Assembly: GCA_029783825.1 (NCBI GenBank)
Contig: JAREIK010003123.1
Coordinates: forward strand, 500,501-564,500
Origin: Sapria himalayana
Lineage: Eukaryota > Streptophyta > Magnoliopsida > Malpighiales > Rafflesiaceae
Direction: 5' to 3'
Length of the DNA: 64,000 bases
Shown: positions 9,413-20,040 of the stretch, piece by piece
How the letters are laid out: each line of letters begins with the position of its first letter
How positions within the stretch are numbered: the stretch's first letter is position 1
The notes under the pieces: model-generated
Seen by the model: only the letters and a program-made list of their open reading frames with translations
Database searches by the model: none
What the model was told of the DNA's origin: nothing
Made by a program: the position numbers and the translations under genes

Positions 9413-12400
9413 TTATGATGCAGGAGACTCAACCATGGCAGCAACCCTCTCCACAAGTCTTCTTACCTCCTCTTCTGCTCTGGACTTCAAATCAGCTGCA
9501 TTTGCATCTGAACTCTGCAACATTGCCACCACCATTTCCAGCTTATGTTTAACATAGTTCAGTTCAGATAAATGTATTGCCACTGCCCCCTGCCCAATTG
9601 CATTTTTTGGTGGCTGCTCTGATACAGGGGTCGTGGGGCTTGCTAGCTCTTGCAGATGCGGTTTCCCATTGTCTAGAGAAACATACTGGAGCTTTAATGA
9701 GACGCTGGCCAAACCAAAGGGGTGGCCATATTGTGTATAGTGGAAAGCTTCTATGGCTTTATAACTACTCAGGAAGACGATCCTTGCACAGTAATTCGTG
9801 TGAAACACCTCCGTTTCATCTTCTTTTAAAGGCCCGAAGACTCCATATATGTTGGCGAGATCTAGCTTCGAAGGTAGAGTTGATCCAGGCCCAAATGAGA
9901 CCAGCAGTGTGGCAGCTTGAGCTCCATGATGGTCTGCCACACTCTTGCCCCTGCTTCCCCGAGGTTTATCATCCTGGAAAACAGTGTTATCATCCCAGGA
10001 CCCATGTTCCAATTCCTGTGATTTTCTCTCTTTTCTCACCGGCCGTTGTGGCTCTCGGAAGAGTTTGTAGTATGGCCCATTTCGAAAGGTTGTGTTCCTC
10101 AGAGCCATGAAAAATCTTCCAAGAGAACTACCAATGTTAAAATTTTGAGGATCAACGGCAGCGGATCGGATCATGGACAGCATCTCTTTTGCGGGTGTTG
10201 TGACATGCATCGCATTGATGAAGTTGCTCGGATCCAGCTTTGAATTTGATGCTCGTGGGATGGAGTTACCCGACTGCTCACTGCCCGTGCTGAGTTCCTC
10301 GACGCCGCCCCTGGGATACTTTTCATCACTGCCAGATTTCAAAAGCGGAGGCGACCCAAAAATTTGGGTGGCAGCCCGGATCATCCGTTCCCCGAACCGG
10401 GTACCATGCGGAGTCCTCTCGAGCTCTTCTTCAAACTCAGGCTTCCTTGTCCCTTCCTTGAGATCCGTGTAGGGATGAGACAAGTACTTGCTCTTCTTCC
10501 GCTTACGGGACACGGCACCATTCTCTGTTTCCGGACAGTTGTGTGCATTTTCCTCAGACAAACTATTTGTTGTTGTCTCCTCCCCATCCGTGGTTACTTT
10601 CTTCTTCCTTCCCCTCTTCGGCCAAGGCATGTACCCTCTTTGTGCCTCTCTGGCAACCCCACATTCCTTGTGTGGATCACTGCCCACCATAATATCCGTG
10701 ATGCTTTTTTGTTTCCTTCTCTGGTATATTCTCTCCTCAGAAACTGCCTCGCGCCTCTGAAACATACCCTGGGAAGTCTGGACGAGTTGAAATGGTCTCG
10801 GGGAAGTAAGCCAGTCTTCTTCTTCTTCAGCTGGCCCCTTGCTTTTAAATTTGGCCCCATCAGAATCAACTATCCAATTTCCCTCAGCATCGAATTCAGC
10901 ATCTGGGATAGGCTGTGGCTCTGTAAAAGAAGCCATCATCTGGGATTGTCCGTTAGCAGCATAAAAGGCTGACAGCCACCCCTTCAATATCGCTAGCTCA
11001 AGCATATCAGGAACAACAGCGAGCTGCGCAATACCTTTCAGCAAGCTAAGAAGCTCTGATGGCTCAGGAAAATCAGGTAAAAGTCTCTCGATCCCACCTG
11101 GTGGCACAGGGGTCCCATCCCTGAGTCCGGCATTAGCAACACAGAGCATATGGTCTCCATCGAATTTATTTTTAACCACACAGGAGCACGTCATCTTAAA
11201 GGTTACTAATCTACCAACAACATCAAGCGTCTCCCTAAGGGCATTGAGGAAGTTTTTCGAAGTGCTTAATCTGGACGTGTCTGCAAAATTCTCATCAAAA
11301 GGCTTCAACTGGGAGGGATTGCACCATGCAAACGTCCCATCTCCAAAATATGCCACCAAAATCTTGTCGCTTTGTCTGACGCTGTTAGCATAGTCTGAGG
11401 CATCTCCTGGATCATAAATCTGGCCTGGCCACCATGGGTGGCTCCTAATCTTCCCCCACACGAAATCACCAACACAGAAATCATGTGAGTCATCTTCAAC
11501 AACTGAATCCAACAACTGGATGTTACCACTTCCACAGGCCCCTCTGCTTTCCTCCAAACCATCTTTCTTGCTCCCAGCAGCAGCATCCAAGACAATATCA
11601 AACCCAAGTGAATCATTTCCTTGTTCCACCATTAATGAAGGAGAAGCCTTATCCGTTTGAGAACTGAACAACTGCTTGCTCAAGGACCCATGATACTCCA
11701 TTAATGAGGAAATCACTCCCCTGCTCGCCCCAATGCCCGCTTTTTCATTCTCCAAATTCATTGGCACCCCAGTGTTAATATCAATGCCACGAGAAGCATC
11801 ATCAATCCCCCAAGCATCCACTCCCTCATGCCCATGACCGACAACTGGAGAGGAATCGAACACATGAAAACCACCCCTTTGCTCTTTTGAATCCTTCGTA
11901 CTGTTCATGGAACCAACCACGATGTCTCCGCCAATATCCAAGCCCAGACAAAAGCCATCGTCTCTTTCAGGGGAATCCACTTTTACACCCCCTCCAAGAC
12001 CACCAGGGGTAGAACCGAACGCCAACAAACAACTATGTTGCTGCACGGCTAACAAAGAAGATGCCCCCTTCCCCCCTGCATTCAAAAACTGATCACTTGT
12101 GCCAGAACCAGGTCCCCATGTTTTATCAGAAGAAGACGTCGAGACATTGCCATGGATATCAAGACCAAGCGAAAAACCAACACTTTTTTCAAGCCCCACT
12201 GTTTCAGTCTCATTAATACTATGAATGACAGAGCTCGGCACTTGAAAGCCACTACTTTGTGAAACTGTTACGATGGAAGAAATACCTTTCTTCTCTGCTT
12301 CGAAGAATCTAACATCACCATCAGTCACTCCACACCCCTCTTTTTCATGTGGCACACAGACTGTTTCGCCACTGCTTCCTATTTCAAAACCCACTTTCTC

Positions 12401-12709
12401 AACATCGTCACTGAGATCTAAATCTAACCCAGGAAAGATATTGACGGTATTCCTCTCCATAGCACGGAATTCATCAACCCCTCTTCCGCCATGGACAGGA
12501 CGAACAGCAACCGGATTCCCTAAACTCCTCGAAACATGTTCTTCAACGGCCCTTCCCATTAATTCACTACCAACAGTGACATTTTCCTCTACACAAGCCC
12601 TAATTTTATTTTCTCTGTGGTTTCCATCTAATCCAGCTGATGTAGATAGTTCCAATGCAAGAGATGGCAACTCCGATTTTGATTTCCGTGGGCTACCACT
12701 GTTTTCCAT
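9413..12709 (-). CDS. PWWP-domain protein, PDP family (Polycomb-associated chromatin reader)
   Basis: One uninterrupted frame of 1098 codons, ATG at 12709, TAA at 9413. A PWWP domain lies at about residues 407-505 (DFVWGKIRSHPWWPGQIYDP, then YFGDGTFAW), an aromatic-cage fold that binds methylated histone H3 and DNA. Basic stretches GRKKKV (about 700) and RKRKKSK (about 740) look like nuclear signals. A conserved C-terminal block at about 935-1013 (SFGPGSTLPSKLDLANIYG...ARIVFLSSYKAIEAF) has RRM-like spacing, and the tail (1046-1093) should form a coiled coil. This order matches Arabidopsis PDP1-type proteins, which bind MSI4/MSI5 and PRC2 and affect H3K27me3 and flowering genes (family knowledge). 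The acidic N-terminus carries LALEL (17-21) and LDLDL (95-99), which resemble EAR repression motifs, and three LGLDI-like repeats (near 180, 255, 370). The uninterrupted frame and lack of nearby repeats suggest a functional gene. Paralogue identity is not resolved. Confidence 0.93.
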   Translation of the reverse strand: MENSGSPRKSKSELPSLALELSTSAGLDGNHRENKIRACVEENVTVGSELMGRAVEEHVSRSLGNPVAVRPVHGGRGVDEFRAMERNTVNIFPGLDLDLSDDVEKVGFEIGSSGETVCVPHEKEGCGVTDGDVRFFEAEKKGISSIVTVSQSSGFQVPSSVIHSINETETVGLEKSVGFSLGLDIHGNVSTSSSDKTWGPGSGTSDQFLNAGGKGASSLLAVQQHSCLLAFGSTPGGLGGGVKVDSPERDDGFCLGLDIGGDIVVGSMNSTKDSKEQRGGFHVFDSSPVVGHGHEGVDAWGIDDASRGIDINTGVPMNLENEKAGIGASRGVISSLMEYHGSLSKQLFSSQTDKASPSLMVEQGNDSLGFDIVLDAAAGSKKDGLEESRGACGSGNIQLLDSVVEDDSHDFCVGDFVWGKIRSHPWWPGQIYDPGDASDYANSVRQSDKILVAYFGDGTFAWCNPSQLKPFDENFADTSRLSTSKNFLNALRETLDVVGRLVTFKMTCSCVVKNKFDGDHMLCVANAGLRDGTPVPPGGIERLLPDFPEPSELLSLLKGIAQLAVVPDMLELAILKGWLSAFYAANGQSQMMASFTEPQPIPDAEFDAEGNWIVDSDGAKFKSKGPAEEEEDWLTSPRPFQLVQTSQGMFQRREAVSEERIYQRRKQKSITDIMVGSDPHKECGVAREAQRGYMPWPKRGRKKKVTTDGEETTTNSLSEENAHNCPETENGAVSRKRKKSKYLSHPYTDLKEGTRKPEFEEELERTPHGTRFGERMIRAATQIFGSPPLLKSGSDEKYPRGGVEELSTGSEQSGNSIPRASNSKLDPSNFINAMHVTTPAKEMLSMIRSAAVDPQNFNIGSSLGRFFMALRNTTFRNGPYYKLFREPQRPVRKERKSQELEHGSWDDNTVFQDDKPRGSRGKSVADHHGAQAATLLVSFGPGSTLPSKLDLANIYGVFGPLKEDETEVFHTNYCARIVFLSSYKAIEAFHYTQYGHPFGLASVSLKLQYVSLDNGKPHLQELASPTTPVSEQPPKNAIGQGAVAIHLSELNYVKHKLEMVVAMLQSSDANAADLKSRAEEEVRRLVERVAAMVESPAS

Positions 12710-12782
12710 TCTTCTTAAAATGGGAACAATCTATCGGTGATCGATCAGCCATATAAATTTTCATTAACGAAAATTAAACAAG

Positions 12783-12883
12783 CTGTGAAAACAAGCGAAT
12801 CAAGATCATTTAGGGTTTTCTCGTCCGGTTAGAGAAACTAGAATTTGGTAGAAGACGAGTCAACAACAAAATAAGATACCTAC
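12783..12883 (-). other. Predicted 5'UTR intron of the PWWP gene
   Basis: On the minus strand a donor CAAGAAG|GTAGGTATC and an acceptor TTGTTTTCACAG|CTTG bound a 101-nt segment just upstream of the ATG. A telo-box-like AAACCCTAAA (minus; 12809-12818) lies inside it. The non-coding first exon would extend upstream from 12884. A transcript is needed to confirm the intron. Confidence 0.5.
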
Positions 12884-12960
12884 CTTCTTGGGTACGGACT
12901 GCAGTTCCTGTTCCATCACCCATTAAGCCACTCGCATTTCTCCACATGAACCGACTTAAC

Positions 12961-13799
12961 TCCACAAGGGGATTTTAATATTTTTATTTATGTGTTTACT
13001 TCTATTAGCAATAGCAAACACGGGAAAATGGCGTTGCATGCTAAAACGAAGAAAAAAAAGAACATTACTCAAAATATCTAATATCTAATTTATTTGTTCT
13101 ATTTTAAGAATCATTTGATTTATATGCAATGTATTATAATCATGATTTGTGCCCTATCAGAAACCACATCTGATACAATTTATAATATCTAATATAATTT
13201 AATATTTGATATTAAATTTATATGTATGCCTTAAATCAACTATGTTTAACATTAATCTTTATGTTCTCTCACATTATTACTTAATAACAGGCTAAAACAT
13301 AATATTATTAGTCTCATAGATATTATGTTGTGTAGCCAGAGTTGTGTTCTGTTAGTGCACGTCATCTAATGTTTGTGTTGAGGTTGCTAGCCTAGCCATG
13401 TATTCTTTCTCAATTTTAAATAGCGGTAGCTACGTTTTTCTAATTTTATCTTTTTACAAAAAAATAGCTTTAGAATTAAATATTAGATATTATAGACTAA
13501 AATTTCTACATACTAAAATTTCTACAGACTAAAATATTGACAAATTATTGAGTCTGAAATTACAGATTCAATAACAAAATATATATTTGATAGATGCCTA
13601 GAAAATAAAGTTGAAAAGGAGAAAACTAAAAGATTCGAAGATAAAGAATTATCTCTTCGACCTATTGATAATCTTGGAATAATTCTTAGTAAAGAAGCTT
13701 TCAAGGATATGTCAGAACTCAGATTCCATGAAGAATAATATCTTGGAGAAAATAATTTCAAGCCTTCATGAAAGGGTTTGAAACTCTTTTAATGAATGT
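12961..13799. other. AT-rich spacer upstream of the PWWP gene
   Basis: Contains the presumed promoter of the PWWP gene at its left edge and otherwise AT-rich sequence with an ATATCTAATAT-type degenerate repeat (13070-13240). A TATA box cannot be assigned. Nothing coding was recognised. The 5' end of copia remnant 1 may begin here, but its 5' LTR is not visible. Confidence 0.5.
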
Positions 13800-14935
13800 T
13801 GAGGATTCTACCACTAGCTAATATGGTAGAAATATGGAGATAACCAAAAAAAAAAAAAATGAGATTTCATAGTGAGAAGATGAAAATTGTCATCATTATG
13901 GAGAAATTATTGTGTTCTCTAATATCAAATTTTGATTATATTGCGTGCTCAATTGAATAATTAAAAGACATATATATACTTTTTGTTGATGAATTTCAAA
14001 GCTCCTTGCTAGTTTATGAACAAAAAATAAACCAAAGTTCAACTTATGAGGAAAAACTTTTAAGGATTCTATTTCTATTAATTTCTCAAACTTTATAGCA
14101 AGGGATAGGAATAGAGATAGAAGGGGAGATCAAAGTAATAGAGATACCAATAGAAATTTTAAAGTCAACAATTAGCAATTTCAAAACAAAGGTAGTAGAT
14201 GAGATCAACATTTTGAAAAATTCAATGTTGATTGTTTTAGATTTCATAAATTAGACATTATCATCTTTAATATTATATCTTGTTGCCCAATAACAAGGAA
14301 AAGGGTAAGCGGGCAATTTTTTTGAAAAATAAAGAAGTTAAAACTTTGTTGATGATTATTCAAGCTAATCAATCGAGAACTAAAGTCTGATGTTTGGTAT
14401 GAGTTGCAATAGCCACGTGTGAAAGTAAATCATCTCTTTCTTATTCAAATGAAAGCTTTCATTTTGTAGTAAGGCTTTTGGTGATTGTTCTATTGTGAAT
14501 ATAATTAGAGAGGGTGATATAAAGATAAATACTAAGAATAATTTTGTAGAACCATTCTCAAATGTTCTTTATGTTCTTGACTTAAAAAGCAATTTGTTAA
14601 GTGTTAGTCAATTACAAGAAAATTGTTATTTAAACATCATTCATGAGGGTGCCTTTGAAATTTATGACCTTGTTATGCAATCTTGTCTAGTAGTTAAAGT
14701 AAAAGAACTATTTTGGTTGTCATTTTATATATGGTCATTTGAGTTTTCATGGATTAACTACCTTCCAATAGAAAAATATGGTAACCAGTCTTCCTTATAT
14801 TTGTATTCCTTTCCAAGTATGTTAAAAATATGTTGTTTGTAAACATCAATTCTCATTTTCCACAAGGAAAGTCATGACAAGCAAAAGTATTTCAATATGG
14901 TGATGCTTTTAGTGCATTTAAATACTTCAAGGCAT

Positions 14936-14939
<4 letters not shown>

Positions 14940-14966
<27 letters not shown>
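14940..14966. repeat. Poly(A) run of 27 bases
   Basis: Uninterrupted A27 within the integrase region of copia remnant 1, where coding sequence is expected. It may be a slippage expansion or an assembly-sensitive site. Confidence 0.9.
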
Positions 14967-17203
14967 CTAGCAGCACCATTAAAACTCTTTGTACATATCA
15001 CGGTGTAAATATTATTCAATTGAATATAATTTTTTTTTAGAGTTAATGGCATTCATAAAGGACTTACAACTACTTATACACCACAACTAAATGGTATATC
15101 AGAGATAAAAAATAGAACCATTCCCAATATAGTGAGAAGCTTGTTTACAAAATGGAGAATTCCCAATTTTTTTTTGGCCCAAAGTAGTAAATTAGAGTAT
15201 TCACATGTTGAATAGAAGGCCTACATTTTCTATTTTAAATATGAGATCATTAGAGGCTTGTAGTGGAAGGAAATCAATTGTAGATTAATTTAGAATTTTG
15301 GTTGCATTGCTTATGCACATGTTCTAGATGATAAGAGGAAAAAACTTGTTGATAAAGAAAAAATATGTATTTTTTTGGTATTAGTGAAACATCCAAGATA
15401 TAACTTATTTAATTTGCTAATTGAAAAGAATGTGATTAGTCATTAGTGAGGATATTATTTTTGATGAAGAAAACACTTGTGATTGGTCATTGGGATTTGC
15501 AATAACCTACTCAAGTTCTTTTTGACATTGATTTTGAAAAGTAGCCAACTTCAACAATCTCTTTGCCTAGAAATTCATCAGAAGCAACTCCAATGGTTAT
15601 TGAAATTGTGCCAATAATAGTAGAAACTACTGATGCAATAACTTAGTCTATTTGTCAAACTCAAAAAAGACAAACATAGATGGAAGATTATGAGGTAAAT
15701 AAAATTGAAAATCCAATTACCCAATTTACTTTATTTTCATATTTTAATCCAACATTTTTTTTAGCGGTTATCAAAGAAGAAAAATAAAAAAACAATGAAT
15801 GAATAAATTGATGTCATTGAAAGAAATGATATTTGGGAGCTGACTAGTCATCCAAAAGGGTAGAAATCCATTAATATTAAATGAATTTATAAAACTAAGT
15901 TGAAAAAAGATGTAAGAGTTGATAAGTACAAAGCTTGTCTTGTTGTTAAAGGGTTTAAGAAAGAACATCGTGTTGATCATAAGGAAGTGTTTGCTCAACT
16001 TGAAAGGCTTGACATTATTCATTAAGTGTTGATCATAAGATAAGTGTTGATCAACCTCTTGGGTATGTGTAGCAACTAGCAAGGCTATGAGAATTAAGCA
16101 TATGAGTTAAAGAAAGCACTATATGAACTAAAACATGTACCACCAACTTGGTACAATCATATAAATACTTATCTTATTGAAAGAGGTTTTATCAAATGTC
16201 TATATGAATACACACTTTACATTGAACATGGTGTTGATGAGAAATTTTAATTGCAGGTTTATATGTTGATAATCTTATTTATACCAATAATGATAAAACC
16301 ATGCTTGCTAATTTTGAGAAGTCTATGGTGGAAAATATTAATTTTGAGAATATATTAATTTTGAGAAGTCTATGGTCTACAAATATTTTAATTTCTCAAA
16401 AGAAATATGCTCTAGTATAAATTTGAATTTAGTTTGAAACTCACAAAGAATAGAGAATATAGATGGGTAAATGCTACTCTCTACAAGTAGATTGTAGGAA
16501 GTCCTATGTATTTGACAACAACCAAACCAAATGTCATGTTGTTAGTTTAATTAATGTACATGGAGAATTCAACGGATATTCATTTCTTAGTTGCAAAGAA
16601 TATTTTTCACTTTGTAATGGGTAGTATATGTAGATTTTGGAAATTTGTACAAAAATAGTGGAAAATTAGGTTTGATTGTGTTTTCAAAGAGTGATCATGC
16701 TGGAGATATTGATGATAAAAAGATCAATTCTAGATTTGTTTTCATGTTTAATTCCAGAGTTGTTACATGGTTTGTAAGGGGAAACAAATAATAACTTTGT
16801 CAACAATTGAAGTTGCCTTTCTTGTTATAGCATCAAGTTCATGTCAAGCTATATAACTAAGAATTACTTCAAGTTTTAGAAAATCAAAAAAATGGACAAT
16901 GATGATCCATTATGATAATATTTATATAATAAAGCTATAAATGAAATCCTATTTTATATGAGATAAGCAAACACATTGATGTGAGATATCATTTCTTGTG
17001 TGATTTATGCAATGATGGTATTATTGACTTAGTTCTTTGCAAAAGTGACGATCAAATTGCATATATATATATATATATAGACTAAGTCACTCAAGTCTGA
17101 TGTTTTCATGAAGCTCAAAAGTATGCTTGGACTTTGTTCTTCAAAGAAAGGTGTTGACATTTATTTATAAATTGATTTATGCAAATATCAATTTAAGGGA
17201 GAA

Positions 17204-17498
17204 TGTTAAAATAATATTGAGGGAAAGACCCAAATGGGTTATTATATTATGTAATGGTTGTTAGGTTTAATATTATATTTTATATTAATTGTTAGGTTTA
17301 ATATTGTATCTTGTAATCGTTGTTAGGGTTAATATAATATCATGTAATGATTATTAGGTTTAATATAGTTTTAAGTAGTGAATGCATATACAAGAGGCAA
17401 GTTTCATAACATAAAACTAAAGAAAAGTTTTATGTTTTATTCTGATATTTTTATTTGTCTTCCACTTTGTTTCCTAAGTAAGAAGTCAAAATATAACA
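17204..17498 (+). repeat. 3' LTR of copia remnant 1
   Basis: Starts TGTTAAAATAATATTGAGGG directly after the tract ATTTAAGGGAGAA and ends ATATAACA, giving TGTTA...TAACA termini. Contains three AT-rich repeats built on TTGTTAGGTTTAATAT. The matching 5' copy is missing from the window, so identity cannot be used to date it. Confidence 0.75.
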
Positions 17499-18299
17499 AT
17501 TATTTTTTTTATAACCTTCTTTATATTTTTTAAAATCTCTCATTTTAATCTTTCATTCCCTTCTCTATTTTTCTTACTTTTCTCATTGATATGAAATTGA
17601 AAAAAAAATGAGAACTATAATGAAATTCGATATTTATGAAGTATAAATTTTTATATCTAAAAAGCAAAAATCCATGAATAGTATGACTAATTATTGATGG
17701 GAATACTTTGATATCAAATGGGAATACTTCTGAAAAAGTCAAAATTTATGAAGTATAAATTTTTCAAAATAACTTGAACATTAATATAGCCAATGAAACT
17801 CAATATTTAATTGTCACTGGTAAACATATGCATAGCTAGAAAATATGTAGCCCATTTAATTAATTATACTAATTTATTTATTAGTTTTTATAAGTCTAGT
17901 TTTTATGAAGAATATATCAAATTATTTTATTCATATTTTTTAAAAGTTAGTTGAACTACAATTTGGATTAATATGATCAGTTATTATAATGAGATATATT
18001 AAAAATGGTTTTAATTTATCTATTTTATTGTAATTGATTTTTTATTTTAACTAGTTATTATTATAACTAGTTATTATTTCTCATTGAATATTTTTCAAGA
18101 TATACTCTCTCTTTCTAGTGATGATAAAAAATATTTTTTTATCAAGCGATATTTAATTAATTTCGAAGATAATTTATATGCTAAAATCACAAGGAATATG
18201 TCCATTAATTATTTATAATTCAATTTTTTAGTTTTTTTAATTTCTAATAGCATAGTGTTTAGAATGGCCCAGGAATAATATTAGAGTATGAAAAAAATT

Positions 18300-19030
18300 T
18301 GATGGGAATCAATCATCATATAATAATGGTTCAATGCATTTCAATAACTTAGACTAGATCTTATGATATTTAATGTGTATTTGATGATTATATTTAATAA
18401 ATTTTTAGGGTTTTATTTATTTATAAACATTATTGTTTACCATAAATTATGATAATTTAATTTTTTGATGACATTTCGATTACTTTTCTAGGGCTTATTT
18501 GATGATATATATTTAATGTGCATTCAAGATTTGTTAGTAATTAATGATCATCTAGTAATAGTTTAATGCATTTGGATGATTCTTCCATTAGATCTTATAA
18601 CATATCTTTAATAATTCTTCTGAGAGTTTATTTCTTCACATACATTAAAATTTCCCATAAATTCTGATGATAATTTAATTTTTGATGGCTTTCAACTTTG
18701 TTAATAGTATATAAATTTTTGAAAATAATTTTTTCAAGTAAATTTTTGATGACTTGAATATAATAACTAATAAATTTCATAAACTTTTACTAATAGTTTT
18801 CTTATGTTTTATAACTTTTAATTAATTTTAGAAGATGATGATTTGGTGTACTTTATGTTTTTTTTTTGTTCAAAAAAATGTCAACTTTTTTCGAAAACAT
18901 ATAATGAAATATTGATGTTTGATGGATGCCATTGAAGTTCGATAACTTAAAAAAATATTAATGATAGTCAATTCATGAAACATATTTATATGCATTTCAA
19001 TGATAATCCATTAATATTTATAAAACAATT
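18300..19030. repeat. Degenerate tandem repeats, about 232-bp period
   Basis: Landmarks recur: CAATGCATTTCAATAAC then AGATCTTATGATAT (about 18334), and TTTAATGCATTTGGATGA then AGATCTTATAACAT (about 18566), followed in both by ATAAATTATGATAATTTAAT-type text. A third partial copy starts near 18990 (ATATGCATTTCAATGATAA). The preceding 17499-18299 is AT-rich with nothing recognisable. Confidence 0.6.
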
Positions 19031-19034
19031 TACA

Positions 19035-20040
19035 TGTATTTAACGACAAGGACTTGATGGTATTCACTAGCTTTGTCTGAATTCCAGTGAGAGAATTTTA
19101 GATATCAGACAAGCAATCACTTTGATATTAACTATAAAGTTCTGATCCTAGCTTTCATACCAAATACAATGAATGCATCTCCTTTTGATATTGAATATAG
19201 TAGAATTACTTCTTCGTGCTTGCCCAACTTGGGTCTGATACCAATTAATAGGTCATGCTTGATATTGAATGTACCTCTATATAAAGTATAGAGATCCTCG
19301 AGTATATGAGAGATGGTGATTTAGGATCTCAAGAAGGGGGAAAACTCTCTAAGAAGAAATACACGCACACAAGAAAAATATGTGGAAAACAAAGATAGAG
19401 CATGCAAATTGCAAGAGGAAAACTATTCACTAAAACATTGAGATTACATTTTGTCTATTTCACTCATATGTTCTATTACATTTACATATGCTAAAATAAA
19501 AACAAAAACTTCTTTAAACTTAAGACCTAAGTCATGACATCAAATTCTCTAGTAGCAATTTCATTCATGGCATGATACCAAAGATATAGTTATGACTAAA
19601 ATTCTTAAGTCATTTAGTCTCACAAACACAAGATAGGTTATGACTCATTCATTAAACTCACGACACCAAAGAATATGGTCAAGAATTCATTTGATCATAA
19701 CTTCATAATTTAGGTCACAATACCTGATACATAAATTTGACTTCATTCAAATTATGATACCAAAGAATAGGGCTACGACTTCATTCAGGTTGTAACTTTG
19801 CAATTTAGGTCATGATACCGAATATATAGTTTTGAATTCATTCAAGTCATGATATCAAAAAATAAGATCACGATTTCATTCAAGTTGTGACTTCACAATT
19901 CAAGTTGCAATAGTGAACACATAGTGTTCTAGTCATAAACATAGAAAATAAGTGCGCCTCCATTTAAGTATTGACTTCACAATTTAGGTCACGACATAGA
20001 ATACTTGTTATAGCTTTAGAAGTATAAGTGAATCCTAACA
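19035..20040 (-). repeat. 3' LTR of copia element B
   Basis: Minus-strand LTR starting TGTTAGGATTCACTTATAC at 20040, just after a tract CCAAGTATGAGAA. Matches 32685-33683 by eye over nearly its whole length, including many degenerate GTCATGACTT/CATTCAAGT words, a frequent motif in these LTRs. The lower boundary (near 19035) is approximate because the last 50 bases have drifted. Confidence 0.75.

Larger units (their letters stand above)
13800..17498 (+). pseudogene. Ty1/copia retrotransposon remnant 1 (gag-pol, 3' LTR)
   Basis: A decayed polyprotein can be followed in shifting frames, in order. Gag (13860-14090) has DEFQSSLLVYEQK-like sequence. Next come a degenerate zinc knuckle (about 14230) and a GAG-pre-integrase block, the clearest frame at 14495-14842 (FSNVLYVLDLKSNLLSVSQL). 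Integrase C-terminal part (15030-15350) has TTTYTPQLNGISEIKNRT. Reverse transcriptase (15800-16330) includes a KYKACLVVKGFKKEHRVD-like block and YVDN where the family has YVDD. RNase H (16780-17050) has STIE and YDN blocks. Stops and frameshifts are frequent. A purine-rich tract (17191-17203) precedes the 3' LTR. No 5' LTR was found, so the element is truncated upstream. Confidence 0.88.

Noticed and set aside
9577..12740. Plus- and minus-strand frames overlapping the PWWP gene (for example 9577-10110, 10364-10972, 12273-12740)
   Set aside because: Shadows of the PWWP coding sequence in other frames. Only the 1098-codon frame gives recognisable domains.
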